From the NCBI GenBank assembly GCA_016177735.1, contig JACOUS010000043.1, positions 1 through 46,562 on the forward strand: 46,562 bases of DNA. The letters run 5' to 3'. The notes below the pieces were generated by a model. That model did not search any database, had not been told where the DNA came from, and was given only the letters and a program-made list of their open reading frames with translations. Source of the DNA: Ignavibacteriales bacterium. GTDB lineage: Bacteria; Bacteroidota; Ignavibacteria; Ignavibacteriales; Melioribacteraceae. Position 1 is the stretch's first letter; every line of letters starts with the position of its first letter. Below are positions 8,100 through 15,642 of this stretch, piece by piece. Position numbers and translations under genes: made by a program.

Positions 8100-8133
8100 G
8101 TATTTCCCTCATCCTTACAAAGGAGGGAAATAC
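8100..8133 (+). terminator. Hairpin after the aconitase gene
   Basis: GTATTTCCCTC (8100-8110) pairs perfectly with GAGGGAAATAC (8123-8133) around a 12-base loop, 18 bases past the aconitase stop. There is no U-tract after the stem, so it may be an mRNA 3'-end stabiliser or attenuator rather than a classical terminator. Confidence 0.45.
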
Positions 8134-8235
8134 AAAGGAAGGTTTAACAAATCTGTATTGCAAATATCTTATGCAAAAAGTATGTTTAAGCAAGATTAAA
8201 GACAAACATCTTTGACCGATAACAAAGGAACAAGA

Positions 8236-8445
8236 ATGAAAAACGAAATTATCTTTATAATAGAAGATTCTATCGACGGCGGATTTGAAGCTCACGCGGT
8301 TGGGTTTTCAATTTTCACGGAAGCGGATAATTTTGATCAACTAAAACAAAATATTCGTGAAGCTGTCGCTTGCCATTTCGAAGAAAACGAGATGCCTAAA
8401 CTAATTCGCCTTCATTACGTAAAAGAAGAGGTAATAGCTGCTTGA
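8236..8445 (+). CDS. hicB: HicB-like antitoxin (copy 1)
   Basis: A 69-residue protein with the HicB N-terminal strand pattern: NEIIFIIEDSIDGGFEAHAVG, then TEADNFDQLKQNIREAVACHF. It lacks a C-terminal DNA-binding domain, as short HicB forms do. The ATG at 8236 follows AAGGAAC; an upstream TTG would add eight unlikely residues. Its stop overlaps the start of a hicA-like frame (TTGA), the usual coupling for this module. That hicA frame is broken, so this antitoxin is now without an intact partner in the window. Confidence 0.75.
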   Translation: MKNEIIFIIEDSIDGGFEAHAVGFSIFTEADNFDQLKQNIREAVACHFEENEMPKLIRLHYVKEEVIAA

Positions 8446-8689
8446 AAATTCCACGTGATCTTTCTGCAGATGAATTAGTAAATGCACTGACTAAAATCGG
8501 TTACTCAATAACACGTCAAAAAGGTAGCCACATTAGGTTATCTGCAATCACCGATTCAGAAGAACACAACATTACAGTCCCAACCACAATCCGATAAAAA
8601 TTGGTACATTAAATAAAATATTGACAGATATTTCTTCTTAACTTGGAATTAGTAAGCAAGATTTGCTTGAAAAATTATTTCACAAATAA
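8442..8689 (+). pseudogene. hicA: Broken hicA toxin gene
   Basis: Starting from the TTG that overlaps the hicB stop, the frame reads KIPRDLSADELVNALTKIGY, then TRQKGSHIRL and EEHNITVP, the HicA double-stranded-RNA-binding fold with its GSH catalytic histidine. At about 8580 the frame hits TAA. The expected continuation PNHNPIKIGTLNKILTDISS is found in another frame, where a further TAA at about 8640 precedes LGISKQDLLEKLF. One frameshift and one nonsense change therefore inactivate the toxin. All segments of a full HicA are still recognisable. Confidence 0.8.
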
Positions 8690-8700
8690 AATGGAATACA

Positions 8701-8919
8701 ATGAACTCGAACACAGAAGGATTTAGCTTGGGAAACGAGATCGTCTTCATTATTGAAGACTCTGCAGACGGCGGTTTGAAAGCCAGTGCAATTGGTGCCG
8801 ACGTTTCAGTTGAAGCAGAAAATTTTGATCAGCTAAAACATAACGTCCGGAAAGCTGTTGCAGATAATTTCGAAGGGATGGAATTTTCAAAAATAGTTCT
8901 CGGCTATATTTTACAGTAG
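8701..8919 (+). CDS. hicB: HicB-like antitoxin (copy 2)
   Basis: A 72-residue paralogue of the HicB-like protein at 8236: NEIVFIIEDSADGGLKASAIG and EAENFDQLKHNVRKAVADNF match it almost position for position. It begins 11 bases after the end of the broken hicA frame. The order antitoxin, dead toxin, antitoxin suggests duplication of a HicB/HicA unit followed by loss of toxin sequence. No second hicA frame follows. Confidence 0.7.
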   Translation: MNSNTEGFSLGNEIVFIIEDSADGGLKASAIGADVSVEAENFDQLKHNVRKAVADNFEGMEFSKIVLGYILQ

Positions 8920-8962
8920 AGACTCGCCATCCCGCAAAGCGGACAAGTAGCACGTCTCTACT
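8915..8962 (+). repeat. Hairpin over the end of the second hicB
   Basis: AGTAGAGAC (8915-8923) pairs with GTCTCTACT (8954-8962), and CCCGCAAAGCGG lies within the loop. The left arm covers the stop codon. It may end the hicB transcript. The following 285 bases to the MmgE/PrpD start show no gene and probably hold that gene's promoter. Confidence 0.45.
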
Positions 8963-9247
8963 ACTGGAAAATGCAAACCGATTTTATTGAAACGAATCTT
9001 TAACGCAACAACATAAAATTTTCTTTTTTTTATAGCGGCAAAAGAATAATTTAGCCGTAGAAATTTTTCAACTTTGTAGCGCATGCTGAAGAAAAAATCA
9101 AATACATCAAAACAATTTTTCCCTTTCCTCAACTTCCCAAAAATCTTCGAGACCAACTGGCAGAATAAATAGCTTTCCTTTTTCCATCGTCTGTTTTTAT
9201 TTCTCAAAAAAAATTCTTCTACAAAAAATTTTATAAGGAAAACTATT

Positions 9248-10684
9248 ATGATGGAAAAATCTATTTCCCGTATTATCTCCGAATTTTCGGTCAACCTCAA
9301 ATACGAAGATTTGCCGGAAGAAGTAATCAAGGCAACAAAAAGATATTTGTACGATTCAATCGGTTGTGCATTCGGCGCATACAATACAAAAGATGTAAAC
9401 ATCATTCGCGATATTTACAAACAAATGGGCGGACGCGAAGAAGCAACCGTCTTTGCATTCGGCGATAAAATTCCGGCTGTGAACGCAACACTTGTAAATT
9501 CGTTGATGATACGCTCGCTCGATTTCAACGACATTTATTGGAAAGAAGATCCATCGCATCCTTCCGATATTATTCCGGCGGCATTATCTTGTGCCGAGCT
9601 TGCCGAAGCACACATGAAAGATGTTATCGTTGCAATTGTGCTCGCATACGAATTCGAACAACGGCTTTGTCTTTTTGCAAAGCCCGGCATCCGCGAACGC
9701 AAATGGCATCATGCAGCACTCACGCAATTTGTTTCTCCAATTGTTGCCGGAAAAATTTTGGGATTAACCGTCGATCAAATGGTCAACGCAATGGGAATCA
9801 GCGGCTCACACAGTCACACGATCGGATGCCCGACCGCCGGCAAATTAACAATGATGAAAAATACTGTTGACCCGATGGCTGTGCAAGCCGGAGTGTTCGC
9901 TGCACTGATGGCACAAAAAGGTTACACCGGGACAGAAAAAGTTTTTGAAGGCAAAGAAGGATTTATGGATTGCTTCGGCGGATGGAATGCTAAAGAAGAA
10001 AAGTTAGAACCGGTTGTAATGAATGGACGTGAAAGCCAATCCGAATGGAGCTGGGATGTTGACGCATTGATTTCCGGACTCGGCAAAAGCTGGAAAATTT
10101 TGGAATGCAGCATGAAAGCATTTCCAACCGAAGCACTAACACACACTCACATTTCCACAACGCTCGATGTGGTAAAAAATAATGATATTAAATATGATGG
10201 GATAGAATCCGTAACAATCACAACAATTGCCCGCGCTTGTGATATTCTTTTTGATCCACATAAATACAGACCGGAATCGAGGGAAACAGCCGATCATTCA
10301 CTTCCCTATTGTATAGCCGCCGCCATCGTAGATAGAAAAATTACCACTCAATCTTTCAGCGAAGAAAAATTAAAAGACAAAAGAATTTGGGAAGTGATCG
10401 ATAAAATTAAAGGCGAAGCTTCGACAGAATTCGAAAAGATGTTCCCGGCAAAACAGCCGTCAAAAGTTGTAATCAAAACAAAAGACGGAAAAGAATTCTC
10501 GAAATATCTCGAATATCCGAAAGGTGATCCGCGCGAACCGATGACAATGGAAGACCTCGAAAATAAATTCAACGGACTCTCATCGGAAATTTTAACCCAA
10601 GAGAGACAGAGAGAAATAAAGGAGATGATTTTATGCTGCGATACAATCACCGCGAAAGAATTTATGAAGTGGTTGGTTATCTAG
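9248..10684 (+). CDS. MmgE/PrpD-family dehydratase
   Basis: A 478-residue MmgE/PrpD protein. The family includes 2-methylcitrate dehydratase, citrate/aconitate-type dehydratases and cis-aconitate decarboxylase. Visible family segments are YLYDSIGCAFGAY, VNSLMIRSLDFNDIYWKEDPSHPSD, AYEFEQRLC, HHAALTQFVSPIVAGKILGL, MGISGSHSHT and the C-terminal DHSLPYCIAAAIVD. AAGGA lies eight bases before ATG-ATG. With citrate lyase downstream and aconitase and dehydrogenase genes upstream, dehydration of citrate to aconitate is a reasonable role. A methylcitrate role is less supported because no methylcitrate synthase or lyase is present in the window. Confidence 0.82.
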   Translation: MMEKSISRIISEFSVNLKYEDLPEEVIKATKRYLYDSIGCAFGAYNTKDVNIIRDIYKQMGGREEATVFAFGDKIPAVNATLVNSLMIRSLDFNDIYWKEDPSHPSDIIPAALSCAELAEAHMKDVIVAIVLAYEFEQRLCLFAKPGIRERKWHHAALTQFVSPIVAGKILGLTVDQMVNAMGISGSHSHTIGCPTAGKLTMMKNTVDPMAVQAGVFAALMAQKGYTGTEKVFEGKEGFMDCFGGWNAKEEKLEPVVMNGRESQSEWSWDVDALISGLGKSWKILECSMKAFPTEALTHTHISTTLDVVKNNDIKYDGIESVTITTIARACDILFDPHKYRPESRETADHSLPYCIAAAIVDRKITTQSFSEEKLKDKRIWEVIDKIKGEASTEFEKMFPAKQPSKVVIKTKDGKEFSKYLEYPKGDPREPMTMEDLENKFNGLSSEILTQERQREIKEMILCCDTITAKEFMKWLVI

Positions 10685-10812
10685 TACCGCATTATTAAAT
10701 TGACTAATTGGTAATCCGTATTATTCAGTTGAATTGCTGTCATGTCTATCAACAATTAAACAATACAACAATTCGACAACACAACAATTCTTAATTTGCA
10801 ACGAGAGCTATT

Positions 10813-12033
10813 ATGAACAGAGAACAAATAATTGCATCCTCCGGTAAACGCGGCGAGAAAGTCCGCTCAGATTGTTATGTGGAAATTGAAATGACAAAAT
10901 CAGGCGGAATAAAAACTTCCGTGCAAAGTAAAGTTGAAGTGATGTACGGGCAAAGCATCAATGATTTGCTGATTGAGATGTGTGATTTTTTTGAGCTGAA
11001 GAATGCAATAATAACAGTTGAAGATTACGGTGCACTGCCTTTTACACTTAGTGCACGATTTGAAGCGGCATACAAAAAACTTTTCCCTGATGATCAAAAA
11101 GAATTTTTCCCCTCCTTTCACAAAAATAATTTTTACAATTCATCAAAAGAACAAATGCGAAGAAGCCGTTTGTATTTGCCGGGAGACGAACCGAAATTTT
11201 ACCCGAATGCCGGATTACACAAACCCGATGGAATAATTCTCGACCTTGAAGATAGTGTTGCACCATCCGAAAAAGATTCGGCACGATATTTAGTTCGCAA
11301 TGCGCTGCGCGCGGTAGATTTTTACGGCGCAGAAAGAATGGTTCGTATTAATCAACTTCCAATGGGGCTCGATGATTTGCGTTTTGTTGTTCCGCATAAT
11401 GTTCATGTACTGCTCGTTCCTAAATGCGAATCGAGCGACACAGTAAAACAAGTTGAAGAAGAAATAAATATCATAAAAGCAGTCAAAAATATATCGAACG
11501 AAATTTATTTAATGCCGATAATCGAAAGTGCTCTTGGAGTTGTGAAAGCATTTGAGATAGCTTCAGCATCCGAAAAAGTTTGTGCGCTTGCAGTTGGACT
11601 AGAAGATTACACGGCAGATATCGGAGTAGAACGCACTAACGAAGGCAGAGAAAGTTTTTACGCACGCTCCGCAATTGTGAATGCGGCAAAAGCTGCCGGA
11701 GTTCAGGCGATTGATACTGTCTTCTCTGATGTAAATGATATGGATGCTTTGCGTGCAAGTGTAGTAGAAGCAAAGTCACTTGGTTTTGAAGGAAAGGGCT
11801 GCATTCATCCGCGGCAAATAAAAGTAGTTCACGAAGCATTCGCACCAACTGAAAAAGAAATTGAGAAAGCAAAGAAAATTGTTACGGCATTCAACGATGC
11901 ACAAAAACAAGGGCTCGGAGTTGTCTCGCTCGGCAGCAAAATGATTGATGCGCCGGTGGTGAAACGGGCACAGCACACAATTAGCCTGGCAATATTGAAT
12001 GGATTACTTGAACGTGATTGGGAGGGGAGATAA
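10813..12033 (+). CDS. Fused citrate lyase acyl-carrier (CitD) and beta (CitE) subunits
   Basis: A 406-residue protein with two domains. Residues 1-95 resemble CitD, the small acyl-carrier subunit: EKVRSDCYVEIE, GGIKTSVQSKVEVMYGQSI, and VEDYGALPFTLSARFEAA near residue 75. Residues 113-400 are CitE, the citryl-ACP lyase of the HpcH/HpaI-like fold: RRSRLYLPGDEPKFY, GIILDLEDSVAPSEKD, MPIIESALGVV, LAVGLEDYTADIG and KGCIHPRQI. In the family the CitD serine that carries the prosthetic group lies in ESSD. Here that segment reads VRSD, so only the second serine remains. CitD and CitE are usually separate genes. Together with CitF downstream this would form a citrate lyase. Confidence 0.8.
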   Translation: MNREQIIASSGKRGEKVRSDCYVEIEMTKSGGIKTSVQSKVEVMYGQSINDLLIEMCDFFELKNAIITVEDYGALPFTLSARFEAAYKKLFPDDQKEFFPSFHKNNFYNSSKEQMRRSRLYLPGDEPKFYPNAGLHKPDGIILDLEDSVAPSEKDSARYLVRNALRAVDFYGAERMVRINQLPMGLDDLRFVVPHNVHVLLVPKCESSDTVKQVEEEINIIKAVKNISNEIYLMPIIESALGVVKAFEIASASEKVCALAVGLEDYTADIGVERTNEGRESFYARSAIVNAAKAAGVQAIDTVFSDVNDMDALRASVVEAKSLGFEGKGCIHPRQIKVVHEAFAPTEKEIEKAKKIVTAFNDAQKQGLGVVSLGSKMIDAPVVKRAQHTISLAILNGLLERDWEGR

Positions 12034-12074
12034 TGGTCATTTGTGGTCATTAAGTCATTTATGGTCATTCATTG
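12034..12074. repeat. Short tandem repeat left of the inserted four-helix-bundle gene
   Basis: Directly after the CitE stop, GGTCATTTGT, GGTCATTAAG, TCATTTAT and GGTCATTCATTG form imperfect units of about 10 bases based on GGTCATT. Their reverse complement (AATGACC) matches the units right of the gene (AATGACT), so the two arrays are inverted with respect to each other and bracket the gene at 12095. Confidence 0.6.
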
Positions 12075-12094
12075 TTTTTAAATTGGAGGGCAAA

Positions 12095-12460
12095 ATGAAA
12101 CTGGAGGAACTACAAGTTTATCAATTGTCGATGGAAATTGCGGAACGAATTTGGAACATTGTAATCAACTGGAATTATTTTGAAAAAGATACTATCGGGA
12201 AACAACTTGTTAAAGCTGCAGATTCAGTTTCTGCAAATTTGAGCGAAGGATTCGGAAGATATTTCTATAAAGAGAACAAACAATTTTGCTATTATTCCAG
12301 GGAATCATTATTCGAAACAAAAACATGGTTAAGAAAAGCATCTAATAGAAAACTAATCGAAGAAAACGAATACATAACATTTGCAAAAGATTTAGAAACA
12401 ATCGGGATAAAATTAAATAATTACATAAATACGATTGGCAAAACTCCAAACAACGAATGA
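12095..12460 (+). CDS. Four helix bundle protein, second copy
   Basis: A 121-residue protein of the same family as the gene at 5591, though of a different branch: EELQVYQLSMEIAERIWNIV, GKQLVKAADSVSANLSEGFG and a long final helix. The ATG at 12095 follows GGAGGG at the right distance; the frame remains open upstream into CitE but that extension has no support. It separates CitE from CitF, which should be co-translated partners. Inverted arrays of 10-base repeats flank it, so it looks like an insertion into an existing operon. Confidence 0.85.
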   Translation: MKLEELQVYQLSMEIAERIWNIVINWNYFEKDTIGKQLVKAADSVSANLSEGFGRYFYKENKQFCYYSRESLFETKTWLRKASNRKLIEENEYITFAKDLETIGIKLNNYINTIGKTPNNE

Positions 12461-12508
12461 CTATCAATGACTATCACTGACTACAAATGACTATCACTGA
12501 CAACGAAT
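12459..12508. repeat. Five-unit 10-base tandem repeat right of the four-helix-bundle gene
   Basis: Five successive 10-base units read GACTATCAAT, GACTATCACT, GACTACAAAT, GACTATCACT and GACAACGAAT. The first unit overlaps the gene's stop codon. The repeat is the inverted counterpart of the array at 12034-12074. It ends about 43 bases before the CitF start. Confidence 0.75.
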
Positions 12509-12551
12509 AATTTCCAATTCAACAATTATACAATTAGGTAATTATATAACA

Positions 12552-14108
12552 ATGAAACTAACACAGAATGCCGCAAAGAGACTAGTACCAACCGAAATTA
12601 ACGGAGAGAAACAAATTCCGTTTATGGGAGTTGGCAAATACAAACCGGACGGAAAAATCTCTGCACCAAAAATTAAATCTTGTGCAGATTATCCCGAAGA
12701 CGGAAACAAGATCGTGAAGAGCTTGAAGGAAGCATTGAAGAAATCCGGTTTGAAAGACGGGATGACAATCTCGACACATCATCATCTCCGCAACGGCGAT
12801 CTTATTGCAAACCAGATTTTCGATATCGCACATTCGATGGGGATAAAAAATTTAAGATGGTTCCCCTCGGCATCCTTTCCGTGTCATTCACGTTTGATAA
12901 AATATCTTGAAGACGGAACGATTAACCGCATCGAAGGAAGTATGAACGGACCCCTCGGGAAATTTACGACCGAAGGAAAGATGAAAGGTGTCGGCATACT
13001 ACGTTCGCACGGCGGAAGATATCAAGCAATTCAAGACGGCGAAGTGCACGTAGATATTGCTGTAATTGCCGCTCCAACATCAGATCCATTCGGCAATTCA
13101 AATGGTGTGCAAGGTAAATCTGCTTGCGGAGGAATCGGTTTTGCTCTTGCCGATTCCGAATATGCAGACAAAGTAATTGTTGTTACCGATAATCTTGTTC
13201 CTTTTCCGTGCGTACCATGGCAGATTCAAGGGAACAATGTTGATTACGTTGTTGAAGTAGATTCGCTGGGTGATCCGGCAAAAATTGTAAGCGGCACAAC
13301 AGAGATAACCAAAAGTCCCGATAGATTATTGATCGCAGAACACATTGCAGAATTTATGGATGCAGCCGGAATTGTTAAAGACGGTTTTTCATTCCAAGCC
13401 GGTGCCGGCGGAACATCGCTTGCATTTATTCCATTCCTCAAAGAAATAATGAAAGCAAGAGGAATAAAAGCGAGATTTGTGCGCGGAGGTTCTACAAAAT
13501 ATCTTGTTGAAATGTTGGAAGAAGGATTGATTGATTACATTCTCGACGGACAAACATTTGATCTAGATGGAGTTCGTTCGATGCGTGATAATGGAAATCA
13601 TGTGATGACATCACCGTTCACAAGTTACAATTACCACGGCAAAGGAAATTTTGCATCGATTATTGATGCGGCAATTTTGGGCGCAACGGAAGTTGACGTG
13701 AACTTCAATGCAAATGTAGTTTCCCATTCGGATGGATATCTGCTTCATGGCATTGGCGGCTGGCAGAATTGTTTGTTCTCCAAATGTACGATACTTGCAA
13801 TCCCGTCTTTCAGGGATCGGATACCGGTAATTGTTGATGAAGTTACAACTCTTTGCGGACCCGGAGAATTGATTGATGTGATAGTAACCGAAAGAGGAAT
13901 TGCAATTAATCCGAAGCGGAAAGATTTATTGAGTGCTGTAAAAAATTCCAAGCTGCCGATTCGATCAATTAAAGAAATACAAAAAGAAGTAAACGAAATT
14001 TGCGGCGGCGCTCCTCAAAAACCAAGCATCGATAAAAACAAAGTCGTTGCAATTGTTAAGTGGGTCGATGGAACCGTGATCGATTCCGTGTTCAAAATTA
14101 ATTTATAG
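12552..14108 (+). CDS. citF: Citrate lyase alpha subunit (citrate:acetyl-ACP transferase)
   Basis: A 518-residue CitF protein, the usual length. In citrate lyase this subunit swaps acetate for citrate on the acyl-carrier subunit. Visible family segments are STHHHLRNGD, AAPTSDPFGNSNGV, the CoA-transferase-like AGAGGTSLAFIPFL, FVRGGSTKYLVEMLEEG, and the C-terminal IIDAAILGATEVDVNFNANV with DEVTTLCGPGELIDV. The holo-enzyme needs a phosphoribosyl-dephospho-CoA group made and attached by CitG and CitX, and an activating ligase CitC. None of these is in the window. No clear ribosome-binding site precedes the ATG. Confidence 0.9.
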   Translation: MKLTQNAAKRLVPTEINGEKQIPFMGVGKYKPDGKISAPKIKSCADYPEDGNKIVKSLKEALKKSGLKDGMTISTHHHLRNGDLIANQIFDIAHSMGIKNLRWFPSASFPCHSRLIKYLEDGTINRIEGSMNGPLGKFTTEGKMKGVGILRSHGGRYQAIQDGEVHVDIAVIAAPTSDPFGNSNGVQGKSACGGIGFALADSEYADKVIVVTDNLVPFPCVPWQIQGNNVDYVVEVDSLGDPAKIVSGTTEITKSPDRLLIAEHIAEFMDAAGIVKDGFSFQAGAGGTSLAFIPFLKEIMKARGIKARFVRGGSTKYLVEMLEEGLIDYILDGQTFDLDGVRSMRDNGNHVMTSPFTSYNYHGKGNFASIIDAAILGATEVDVNFNANVVSHSDGYLLHGIGGWQNCLFSKCTILAIPSFRDRIPVIVDEVTTLCGPGELIDVIVTERGIAINPKRKDLLSAVKNSKLPIRSIKEIQKEVNEICGGAPQKPSIDKNKVVAIVKWVDGTVIDSVFKINL

Positions 14109-14130
14109 AGCGATTCGGTGGATCGCTCTA
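14106..14130. terminator. Hairpin between convergent genes
   Basis: TAGAGCGAT (14106-14114) pairs with ATCGCTCTA (14122-14130) around a 7-base loop. It starts at the CitF stop and faces the end of the minus-strand propeller gene. The U-tract is weak, but the position between two converging transcripts fits termination for either strand. Confidence 0.55.
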
Positions 14131-14163
14131 TTCACCTTGAAAAAATCAACCGGCACACAAAAA

Positions 14164-15621
14164 TCAGAAGTTGCCTTTTTTGAGTTTGACTATACCTATG
14201 CTTCCAGTTGCAACCCAAAGATCACCGTTAATATCTATAATACAATCATTTACAAATTTTGTAGGAATTGCGGAATCGGTTCCGGTTACAATTAACACTC
14301 TATCCGGTTGAGAAAATTTCCCCATACCTTCAGAAGTAGATATAACCCATTTATAATTCCACGTATCAACAAATATTTTTTTTATATAATTAGTTGAAAA
14401 ATTATCGAAGCTTATTAATCGCCAGTCAGTACCGTTAAACGAGACTATACCGCCTTTCCGATTTGTTATAAAATCAAACTTATGAGCGATCCAGATAGTC
14501 CCATCTTTATCAACTTCTATATCGCGAATATATTCACTAATTTCTTCAAATAAGTTCATGTCAGATACTCGATATGTTTCCCATAACGATCTATTAACAA
14601 CATTAATTCCGAAGTCTGTTCCAATCCATATTCTATTGTAAGTATCAACAGCCAAAGAAGTAATGAAATTGCTAATGAGATTTGCGTCTTCATAATCAGT
14701 AGTAATTAGCTGCCATGAAGTTCGGTTATAACGAGCAAGTCCGTTTTCGGTCCCCACCCAGACGAAATCGTTTTTATCAATAGCAATTGTATTAACATGA
14801 GTTGATGCAAGAGCAAAATTATAATTTACCCACTTGTGTAATGATCTATCAAAGCTGTAAAGTCCATCTTCAGTGCCAACCCAGACAATATTTTGTTGAT
14901 CAACAGCCATGCAAGTTATGGCACTCCCTAACTGTGTAACTATCCAGGTAGAACCGTCATATAAATAAACACTTCCGTCCATACCACCAATCCATTTAAC
15001 GTTATCTTTATCAACTACGACAGTTGTAATATGATTATCGCTTATAGGAGAATTTTTCATACTATAACCAACCCAATATGTAGTATCATCAAGAACAAAA
15101 GAAATGTTTTGACGATGTCCGCCGATTACCCGAACTATACTACTATCTGCTCTGCACCCCGGATATTCTACTTTTAACTTATACTCGCCTGGCATTAAGC
15201 TATCAAGCTGAATCGGCGTTTTTCTATTGAGATAGGTATCGTTAAAAATAACATTAGCAGCAGAAGGCATAGAAGTACAATATATCTTACCATAGTTTAA
15301 GGAGTCGGAATAATAATTATAAAACCAAGATAATCGAACACTATCCTGTATTTGGAAATCATAACTTCTATCGGGGAATAAACCGAGTTTTAAAGTAATA
15401 GTGTGTGCACCAGGCTGCAACCAATTTAAGCTATCGGGTGTTTTGCATCCCACATATTTGCCATCTAAATAAATCTTTGCGCCTTCAGGGTATGAGCTTG
15501 CAATAATTTTCGAATTAGTTGGTTTAGTTTCGTTTGGTTCAGTGGTGAATACTTCTTTTTGACACGAGAGTGTTGTTATAATAATAAGGTAAGAGACAAC
15601 AAAAAAAATTCTTTTTTTCAT
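14164..15621 (-). CDS. PEGA-domain/beta-propeller lipoprotein (paralogue 2)
   Basis: A 485-residue exported lipoprotein with a hydrophobic signal and lipobox ending at Cys20 (TLSC). Two PEGA-type repeats follow at about residues 36-100 and 108-178 (SYPEGAKIYLDGKYVG...; SMPSAANVIFNDTYLNRKTP). After that come 6-7 blades of the two-component-regulator propeller type, each with a D-x-x-N-x-x-W-(I/V)-G-T motif. It has no transmembrane helix, kinase or effector domain, so it is probably a surface or periplasmic binding protein. It is the last gene of the four-gene TonB operon and is clearly a paralogue of its upstream neighbour. Confidence 0.8.
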   Translation of the reverse strand: MKKRIFFVVSYLIIITTLSCQKEVFTTEPNETKPTNSKIIASSYPEGAKIYLDGKYVGCKTPDSLNWLQPGAHTITLKLGLFPDRSYDFQIQDSVRLSWFYNYYSDSLNYGKIYCTSMPSAANVIFNDTYLNRKTPIQLDSLMPGEYKLKVEYPGCRADSSIVRVIGGHRQNISFVLDDTTYWVGYSMKNSPISDNHITTVVVDKDNVKWIGGMDGSVYLYDGSTWIVTQLGSAITCMAVDQQNIVWVGTEDGLYSFDRSLHKWVNYNFALASTHVNTIAIDKNDFVWVGTENGLARYNRTSWQLITTDYEDANLISNFITSLAVDTYNRIWIGTDFGINVVNRSLWETYRVSDMNLFEEISEYIRDIEVDKDGTIWIAHKFDFITNRKGGIVSFNGTDWRLISFDNFSTNYIKKIFVDTWNYKWVISTSEGMGKFSQPDRVLIVTGTDSAIPTKFVNDCIIDINGDLWVATGSIGIVKLKKGNF

Positions 15622-15642
15622 TTGTCACCACAAAATGTATGA

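Noticed and set aside
12034-12508. CRISPR array
   Set aside because: The 10-base units are contiguous, with no spacers, and no cas gene is near.
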